A stretch of DNA of 64,000 bases from contig BOLD01000002.1 of assembly GCA_016861345.1 (NCBI GenBank), forward strand, positions 62,001 through 126,000, read 5' to 3'. A model generated the notes under the pieces. The model was not told where the DNA came from, did not search any database, and worked only from the letters and a program-made list of their open reading frames with translations. This document shows positions 57,878 through 64,000 of the stretch, in pieces. How positions within the stretch are numbered: the first letter of the stretch is position 1; each line of letters opens with the position of its first letter. A program made the translations under genes and the position numbers. This DNA comes from Oligoflexia bacterium (lineage in GTDB: Bacteria; Bdellovibrionota; Bdellovibrionia; Bdellovibrionales; Bdellovibrionaceae).

Positions 57878-59038
57878 CTACTCCTTAGGCAGAAGCAGTT
57901 TTTTTTCAGTCTTGGCACCTAACTCTTTCAGCATTTCTACCTGGCGGATGAGATTTCCGCTCCCAGTGGAGAACTTATTCATGACTCCCTGGTAAGACTT
58001 CTGGGTGTCTTCAATTTTCTTTCCAAGCCCCTCGAGGTCTTCAACAAGAAGAGCAAATTTATCGTAGAGTGCGCCACCTCGTTTGGCGATCTCAAGGGCA
58101 TTGCGCTCTTGGCGCTCTTGTCTCCAGATTGCCGCCACAGTTCTAAGCGTTGTGAGCAGGCTTGTGGGGCTCACCAGTGCGATTCGTCGTTCCCAGGCGT
58201 ATTGGAGAAGATCAGGCTTTAAACGAAAAGCCAGAGCGAAGGCTGGCTCAATAGGCATGAAAAGAAGAACGAAGTCAGGACTGATCAGTTGGTCGCTGGA
58301 GTAGTATTTTTTTTGCGAAAGCCCATCAATGTGGCGTTTGAGAGAATCAATGTGAAGCTTTCCCCATTTTTCTTTTTCAGCCTCGGTCTCACTTTGAACG
58401 TAAGACTCATAGGCGACGAGGGAAACTTTCGAGTCAATGATCAAATGCTTCTGATCTGGCAGATGAACGACCACATCGGGCCTGATGATTTGGCCTTCAT
58501 CATTTTTTAAACCGAGATCTGCGCCTTGAACAATGTACTCTTCTCCTTTGCGCAGGCCGGAGTGTTCAAGGATATTTTCTAAGATCATTTCTCCCCAATT
58601 GCCTTGGGTTTTCACATCACCCTTCAGGGCCTTGGTGAGATTCTCTGTCTCTGTGGACATGCGAATATTCAGATCCATTAATTTATTCAGCTCACCTCGA
58701 AGATTCGATCTTTCTGACCGATCGTTGGAATAAGTTTCTTCAACCTTTTTCTCAAAGTCCTTGAGGCGTTCTTTAAACGGCTCAAGAATTGTTCCCAGAG
58801 TGCGAAGACTTTGATCTGATAGTTTTGCGCTTTTGTCCTCGATAATTCGTCCTGCTAAAAGTTCAAACTGTTCGCTCATTTTATCTTGAAGCAGTTTTTC
58901 TTGATCTTTTTGCTTTTTCAGTAGCTCAAGTTCAGTTGTAGCCACAAGTAGCGAGTTTTTCATTTTCAGATAAACAGCGACTGCGCCGAGTGTAAGACCA
59001 ATCAATATTCCGAGGAGAAGATATCCAATCATAGGCAT
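57878..59038 (-). CDS. rmuC: DNA recombination protein RmuC
   Basis: TQGNWGEMILENILEHSGLRKGEEYIVQ...RPDVVVHLPDQKHLIIDSKVSLVAYESYV. Confidence 0.93.
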   Translation of the reverse strand: MPMIGYLLLGILIGLTLGAVAVYLKMKNSLLVATTELELLKKQKDQEKLLQDKMSEQFELLAGRIIEDKSAKLSDQSLRTLGTILEPFKERLKDFEKKVEETYSNDRSERSNLRGELNKLMDLNIRMSTETENLTKALKGDVKTQGNWGEMILENILEHSGLRKGEEYIVQGADLGLKNDEGQIIRPDVVVHLPDQKHLIIDSKVSLVAYESYVQSETEAEKEKWGKLHIDSLKRHIDGLSQKKYYSSDQLISPDFVLLFMPIEPAFALAFRLKPDLLQYAWERRIALVSPTSLLTTLRTVAAIWRQERQERNALEIAKRGGALYDKFALLVEDLEGLGKKIEDTQKSYQGVMNKFSTGSGNLIRQVEMLKELGAKTEKKLLLPKE

Positions 59039-59138
59039 TCAATGCCACGCTGTTTTTACTTCGTCATCAGAATAAAAAATGGTATGAAGCAATTTGACAG
59101 AGATATATCGCATTGCAACATATTGGAGTAATCACGAG

Positions 59139-60011
59139 ATGGTTCGTCACTGGATTATGGCATTTCGCCCGAAAACACTAACAGCCGCCGTTGTTCCTAT
59201 CATTGCGGGAACTGCCCTGGTCATGGCGCTTCAGTTTTCTGTCCAGTGGTGGATCTCAATTTGCGCTCTAATGGCCTCTTTATTTATTCAAATTGGAACA
59301 AACTTGGTGAATGATGCTGTTGATTTTAAAAAGGGCGCTGACACTGAAAAAAGAATCGGTCCTCAAAGAGTTACTCAGTCAGGTCTTTTTTCAGGAAAAA
59401 TTGTGATGGCCACAGCCGGCGTGTTTTTCTTTCTCGCGCTACTTTGCGGTATTCCTCTTGTGTACCAAGGGGGATGGCCGATCGTTTTGATTGGTTTAAT
59501 TTCAATTTGTTGTGGATATGCTTATACGGCTGGGCCCTTTCCCTTAGCTTATCGGGGAATGGGGGATTTATTTGTCATTCTCTTTTTTGGAGTTGTGGCT
59601 GTCATGGGTTTGGTCTTTCTTCATATTCAAGAGTGGCGGATCGAGGCCTTTATTCTGGGTCTTCAAGTCGGTTTTCACTGCACAGTTTTAATTGCAATTA
59701 ATAATCTCAGGGATGTTGACGGAGATCGCTTAGTCAACAAGAGAACTCTTCCTGTTCGATTTGGAAAAACCTTTGCTCGGTGGGAAATTGCTTTTCTTTG
59801 TTTGGTTCCATTTGTGATCCAATTGTACTGGTTTTCAACTGGTTTTTGGAAAGCTGGGGTTTTGGGATTTCTGATTTTGCCTCTGGCTTTACAAATTACG
59901 AAACTGGTCTTTCATACAGAGCCAAGCCCCATCTATAATCAATACTTAGCAAAGGCAGCGGGCTTGCATCTTGCCTTTGGATTATTGGTCACCCTGGGGT
60001 TTTTCATATGA
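59139..60011 (+). CDS. menA: 1,4-dihydroxy-2-naphthoate polyprenyltransferase
   Basis: AFRPKTLTAAVVPIIAGTAL, TNLVNDAVDFKKGADTEKRIGPQRVTQSG, NNLRDVDGDRLVNKRTLPVRFG. Start refined to MVRHWIMAFRP. Confidence 0.93.
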   Translation: MVRHWIMAFRPKTLTAAVVPIIAGTALVMALQFSVQWWISICALMASLFIQIGTNLVNDAVDFKKGADTEKRIGPQRVTQSGLFSGKIVMATAGVFFFLALLCGIPLVYQGGWPIVLIGLISICCGYAYTAGPFPLAYRGMGDLFVILFFGVVAVMGLVFLHIQEWRIEAFILGLQVGFHCTVLIAINNLRDVDGDRLVNKRTLPVRFGKTFARWEIAFLCLVPFVIQLYWFSTGFWKAGVLGFLILPLALQITKLVFHTEPSPIYNQYLAKAAGLHLAFGLLVTLGFFI

Positions 60012-61006
60012 TTCAGTTTTCATATTTTAAATATAAACTTTATCCTCAGGCCGCGCTTGGCGCTATTGCCAATGATCAGCCAAGAGACGGAGCTCTTCTT
60101 CAGATTCAATGGCCAGATAAGAAAATTGGTTATGCTGATTTGTTCCCATGGCCTGAGTTGGGAGATTATCCTCTTGATCGGCAGTTGTTTGAGCTGCAAG
60201 AGGGGCGCATTACTCCTTTAGTGGAGCAAGCAATTTGGTTAGGACGCAAGGATGCCAACTTGAGAGCTAAAAAAGTCAATGCTCTGACCGAGGCGCCTCG
60301 AATTAAAAATCATTTTCTGATCACCGATTGTACAAAGGTGACAGATGAAAATTTAAGTGAGATTCGAACTGCAGGTTTTTCAACGCTTAAAATTAAGGTT
60401 GGTCGCCAGCTTCATGAAGAGGTTCGGTGGGTTCAGCGTATCCTTGAGCAGTTTCAATTTCAAATTCGTCTCGACTTTAACTCGTCGATGGATTTTTCAA
60501 GCTATGAAAGATTCATGAGTTTTTTCAATGCGATTTTAAGACAAAAAATTGAGTTTGTTGAAGATCCCTTTCCGTATGATGCGGAAGCCTGGTCAGAGGC
60601 GTCGCAGTTTGCCCCTTTGGCTCTTGATCAAGAGTATGACAAGGTTCAATGGGACACGCTGACTGGAAGGCCACCTTTTCAAGTTCTTGTGATTAAGCCA
60701 GCCAGACAAGATGTGGATAAAGCATTGAAACATGCCCTGGCTCATGAATTAAAAATTGTCATCACCAGCTCTATGGATCATCCTGTTGGAGTGGCTCATG
60801 CCATTCGTGTCGCGGCAGATTTGAAAAAAGATTATGGGACCCAAATTCTTGAGTGTGGATGTTATTCTCACCGTGCTTATCGAGCTAATGAGTTTTCCAC
60901 AGCGATGATTTTTCAAGGGCCCTATTTAACTCAAATAGCAGGAACTGGGATTGGATTTGATGATTTACTGAAGGTCTTGCCGTGGACTTTGATCAAAGCC
61001 AAATAG
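60008..61006 (+). CDS. menC: o-Succinylbenzoate synthase (enolase superfamily)
   Basis: LKIKVGR, RLDFNSSM, FVEDPFPYD, ALDQEYD; between menA and menE. Confidence 0.85.
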   Translation: MIQFSYFKYKLYPQAALGAIANDQPRDGALLQIQWPDKKIGYADLFPWPELGDYPLDRQLFELQEGRITPLVEQAIWLGRKDANLRAKKVNALTEAPRIKNHFLITDCTKVTDENLSEIRTAGFSTLKIKVGRQLHEEVRWVQRILEQFQFQIRLDFNSSMDFSSYERFMSFFNAILRQKIEFVEDPFPYDAEAWSEASQFAPLALDQEYDKVQWDTLTGRPPFQVLVIKPARQDVDKALKHALAHELKIVITSSMDHPVGVAHAIRVAADLKKDYGTQILECGCYSHRAYRANEFSTAMIFQGPYLTQIAGTGIGFDDLLKVLPWTLIKAK

Positions 61007-62130
61007 ATTGGCAATCCGAGAAAAGCCTGCTTCTCATGAATCCTCAACTGCATGAGAGTGAGAAAAATGACCTTCAAAATCTTTTTCGCCAGTTTCACAA
61101 GCCAGGCCATTTTTTTATTGCTTCATCGGGATCTGCACAAAAAGAAAACCAATCTTTAAAACTGATCGCTCTTTCTAAGAAAGCGATTTTAGCTTCTGCC
61201 ACTGCTGTCAATGAGCATCTGCAGGTCACTACAGGGGATATTTGGGGATTGGCTTTACCTGTATTTCATGTCGGGGGCCTTGGAATTTTAGCTCGATCCT
61301 TTCAATCAGGTGCTCAGGTCGTGGACGCTCTTTCAAATGGAAAATGGGATGCCACAACTTTTTTGAACATTTGTGAATCAAAAGGGGTGACTCTCTCTGC
61401 TCTTGTTCCGACTCAAGTTTTTGATTTGGTTCAGTTGGGACGTCCAAGCCCATCAAAACTTCGAGCAATCATCATTGGTGGTGCAGAGCTGAGTAATGAG
61501 CTTTATCAAAAAGCTCGCAAGCTAGGTTTTCTTGTATTGCCCAGTTATGGAATGACCGAAGTGGCTTCGCAAATTGCCACAGCGGAAATTTCTTCTTTGA
61601 AGAATGATCATTATCCCCAATTTAAAATCCTGTCTCATTGTAAAGTGAAAGTGGATTCAGAAAAAATACTGTCCATTCAAAGCTCCGCCATGATGAGTGG
61701 ATATGGTCAGATCATGGATGGAGAAATGAAGTGGTTCGATCAGCCGAGCGGTTCCTGGTATCAGACCTCGGATCGAGGCGAAATCGAGAATGGATATTTA
61801 AAACCACTTGGACGTGATGAGTCCTTTGTGAAAATTTTAGGGGAAGGTGTTGATCTCAATCGACTTCGCGATCGATTAAATCAAATTATTACTGAAATGA
61901 ATCCTGAGCTGGTTCTTGATGTGGCTCTTGTTAGTCGGGATGATGCAAGACGGGGACACCAACTGGTTTTCGTTTGTACAAAAAAAATCAGTCCGGATTT
62001 CCTAAGCGAACTGACACTACGCTATGCTGCTCAATCACCGAAGATTGAGCAGTGGGAGAACGTCATTTGGGTTGATCAGATTCCCCGCTCAGCTTTGGGG
62101 AAAATATTGTGGAAAGACCTTAAAATCTAA
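60982..62130 (+). CDS. menE: o-Succinylbenzoate--CoA ligase
   Basis: FFIASSGSAQKENQSLKLIALSKKAI, LPVFHVGGLGILARS, VLPSYGMTEVASQIAT, TSDRGEIENGYLKPLGRDESFVKILGEGVDL, PRSALGKILW. Confidence 0.9.
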   Translation: MDFDQSQIDWQSEKSLLLMNPQLHESEKNDLQNLFRQFHKPGHFFIASSGSAQKENQSLKLIALSKKAILASATAVNEHLQVTTGDIWGLALPVFHVGGLGILARSFQSGAQVVDALSNGKWDATTFLNICESKGVTLSALVPTQVFDLVQLGRPSPSKLRAIIIGGAELSNELYQKARKLGFLVLPSYGMTEVASQIATAEISSLKNDHYPQFKILSHCKVKVDSEKILSIQSSAMMSGYGQIMDGEMKWFDQPSGSWYQTSDRGEIENGYLKPLGRDESFVKILGEGVDLNRLRDRLNQIITEMNPELVLDVALVSRDDARRGHQLVFVCTKKISPDFLSELTLRYAAQSPKIEQWENVIWVDQIPRSALGKILWKDLKI

Positions 62131-63298
62131 AGTACCCACCACAGCCGATTTGATCTTTCCAGGCTGGGACTTGGACACAGTTTTTTAAAATGTAACTGCG
62201 AATTTGTTGATAACTCCACTGAGGGTTTTTTGCCCAAAGTAGGGCCACAACACCCGTGATATGGGGAGCGGCCATCGAGGTCCCGTCAAGGTACCCATAT
62301 TTTTTCTCATTGATTGTGCTCAGAATGGACGCTCCAGGAGCTGCCACATGAACAGTTTTTTTACCCCAGTTTGTGAAATAAGCGAGGTCTTCGTGAAGAT
62401 CAGTCGCAGCAACAGAGATGATGTTATCAAGATCAAAGCTAGCAGGATAAGTTGGAACCTTATCATTATCAGCCGTGTCGTTTCCGGCAGCAGCGATGAC
62501 CAGGACTCCTTTATCTCGGCATCGAGCGATGGTCTCTTTCAGCAAGGGACTGTCTTTTGCCCCCCCCCAACTAGCATTGACAATTTTTGCTCCGCGAGCG
62601 ACAGCATAGTCAAAGGCGCGGATGGCACTTTCAGTACTTCCTCCGCCGTTGGCTCCAATAAATCGAATCGGAATAAGAGCGACATTCCAGTTTAATCCCG
62701 CAACTCCGATGCCATTTCCTGGCTTTGCGCCGATGATGCCAGAAACATGGGTTCCGTGGCGATAGGTATCCATTGCAAAATTATTGTTATCATAAGAGTT
62801 CCATCCGTAGACATCATCAACATAGCCATTTTTATCGTCGTCAATTTTATTATTGGGAATCTCTTTTGTGTTAATGCCAATGTTGGCAGCGAGATCTTCG
62901 TGCTCGTAATCAATTCCTGTATCGATCACAGCAACCTTGACCTGGTCGCTACCACGACTTTGTTTGTTCCAGAATTCATTGATTCTAAGCGTATCAAGAG
63001 CCCATTGGTCATTTGCCATAGGGTCATTCAATTCAGATAATCGGAAAGTCTCAAATTGAAAAGTTCTCCACACAGTTTCTTCTTCAAATTGAAGATTTTC
63101 AAGGGGGCTTAATCCCATCAAAGAGTAAGTATTTTCACATCGCACTTTTAAGATGTCGCCGCCCAGGTGGGGATTGATGACTTGGCTTGTGCAACCTTTG
63201 AGATTTTGGATGGCTTTTTTCTCTGCTGCTTTCACAAGAAAGTCAGTCTGGCCATAGGAAAAAATCGGAAGCAGTAAAGTGAGGAAAAGTGTTTTCAT
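62120..63298 (-). CDS. S8 family serine peptidase (subtilisin-like)
   Basis: Intact catalytic motifs VAVIDTGIDYEHEDL, HGTHVSGIIG, GTSMAAPHITGVVAL; signal peptide. Confidence 0.95.
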   Translation of the reverse strand: MKTLFLTLLLPIFSYGQTDFLVKAAEKKAIQNLKGCTSQVINPHLGGDILKVRCENTYSLMGLSPLENLQFEEETVWRTFQFETFRLSELNDPMANDQWALDTLRINEFWNKQSRGSDQVKVAVIDTGIDYEHEDLAANIGINTKEIPNNKIDDDKNGYVDDVYGWNSYDNNNFAMDTYRHGTHVSGIIGAKPGNGIGVAGLNWNVALIPIRFIGANGGGSTESAIRAFDYAVARGAKIVNASWGGAKDSPLLKETIARCRDKGVLVIAAAGNDTADNDKVPTYPASFDLDNIISVAATDLHEDLAYFTNWGKKTVHVAAPGASILSTINEKKYGYLDGTSMAAPHITGVVALLWAKNPQWSYQQIRSYILKNCVQVPAWKDQIGCGGYFRF

Positions 63299-64000
63299 TT
63301 GAAGTAAGCCCCCTTCAATTCATCAAAGTGAAGGGGAAGAAATTTCCCCATTCGTGAACACATTAAATTTTGAGTATCCAATTGATAACTAACAATTAAA
63401 TTTTCACTAGGTTCCCAGAATTCAGTGTAACAATCTGGTAGGCCTAGAATGTGACCATATTCATGGCGAATAATCCATCGCACGTCCCATTCTTCTAAGG
63501 GAGCGTTGGCATCCATCGTGATCGTGTTTCCGGCTAGGCCATTGACGTGAGGAGTGACCCCTGGCTCAAACTCAAGGTGAGGGATCGAGTCAACATCATC
63601 AGTGAATCGAAAATCAAGTTTGAGATTCCAGCTTTGAGTTCTCCACTCGTCTTCAATATTTGTTTGAAGAAAATTTTTGAGCTTGGGATTTCCTGGATCA
63701 AGAAAGGGAACTGTCATGAGATTTGGCATTGAAGAAGTCCAAAGCACGTCTGATCTCAGCGTGGGAATTTTAAAAAATCTTTCCCAAAGCTGGAGAGCTC
63801 CAGGTCTTGAAGTTTCAAAGAACTGAAAAAGCCGGTTGTTTTTTTCAGCTTCTTTCAGTTGGCTTTGACATTTTTGATAAAGTCCTTTGTCGTTAAAGCA
63901 AACTTGTAAAAGCCAGTCGCGGTACTGGGCCTTTTTTTCATTTGTTAAAGAACTCCACTGGGAAAGAGTTTTGTTTAAATCGGGCTCTTGGCTGAGAAAG
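63295..64000 (-). CDS. Metzincin-like zinc metalloprotease, N-terminus outside window
   Basis: IIRHEYGHILGLPDCY (HExxHxxGxxD) and NLMCSRMG Met-turn-like. Reverse-strand frame stays open from 63747 to the window edge (...FLSQEPDLNKTLSQWSSLTNEKKAQYRDWLLQVCFNDKGLYQKC...). Confidence 0.75.
   Translation of the reverse strand, partial: FLSQEPDLNKTLSQWSSLTNEKKAQYRDWLLQVCFNDKGLYQKCQSQLKEAEKNNRLFQFFETSRPGALQLWERFFKIPTLRSDVLWTSSMPNLMTVPFLDPGNPKLKNFLQTNIEDEWRTQSWNLKLDFRFTDDVDSIPHLEFEPGVTPHVNGLAGNTITMDANAPLEEWDVRWIIRHEYGHILGLPDCYTEFWEPSENLIVSYQLDTQNLMCSRMGKFLPLHFDELKGAYFK

Overview
The window is a chromosomal, gene-dense segment. By overall protein character it probably comes from a Bdellovibrio-like bacterium (inference; no 16S present). 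I saw no rRNA, tRNA, CRISPR array, IS element or prophage.

Main blocks, left to right:
- yggS/maf.
- A tightly overlapping operon: TadC/GspF-like protein, DUF192, three FHA-domain proteins and a degenerate PP2C-like protein.
- A sulfatase-fold lipoprotein and ExbB/ExbD.
- A truncated SulP transporter remnant.
- Polyprenol kinase-like/pssA/asd, a CFI-box protein, truA, rplM-rpsI.
- alaS-recX, facing away from pgpA-cinA-recA.
- A secreted-protein island: HExxH protein, cyclase-like protein, and two Gly-rich paralogs sharing a nearly identical 3' segment.
- lysC and a lytic transglycosylase.
- A large flagellar cluster: flgF-flgG-flgA-flgH-flgI-flgJ-flgM-flgN-flgK-flgL-csrA-fliW.
- A DUF3015 pair, DUF4105, an alpha/beta hydrolase, rmuC, menA-menC-menE, and an S8 protease next to a metzincin-like protease.

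The most interesting signal is about 190-230 nt between flgI and flgJ. It is annotated only by a doubtful 93-aa ORF. It starts just after a TTGACA/TAAAAT-like promoter and can fold into a series of hairpins. At least four of these present GGA in the loop, one with the ACAAGGATGT core of the CsrA consensus. I propose a CsrA-binding RNA (a CsrB/RsmZ-like sponge or a structured leader) embedded in the flagellar operon, about 4.3 kb upstream of csrA-fliW. Other notable signals are hairpins that bury the flgM, truA and DUF3015 translation starts, and a recurrent intergenic dyad TCTCANNNTGAnA. All structures and family calls were read by eye; none has been computed or searched.
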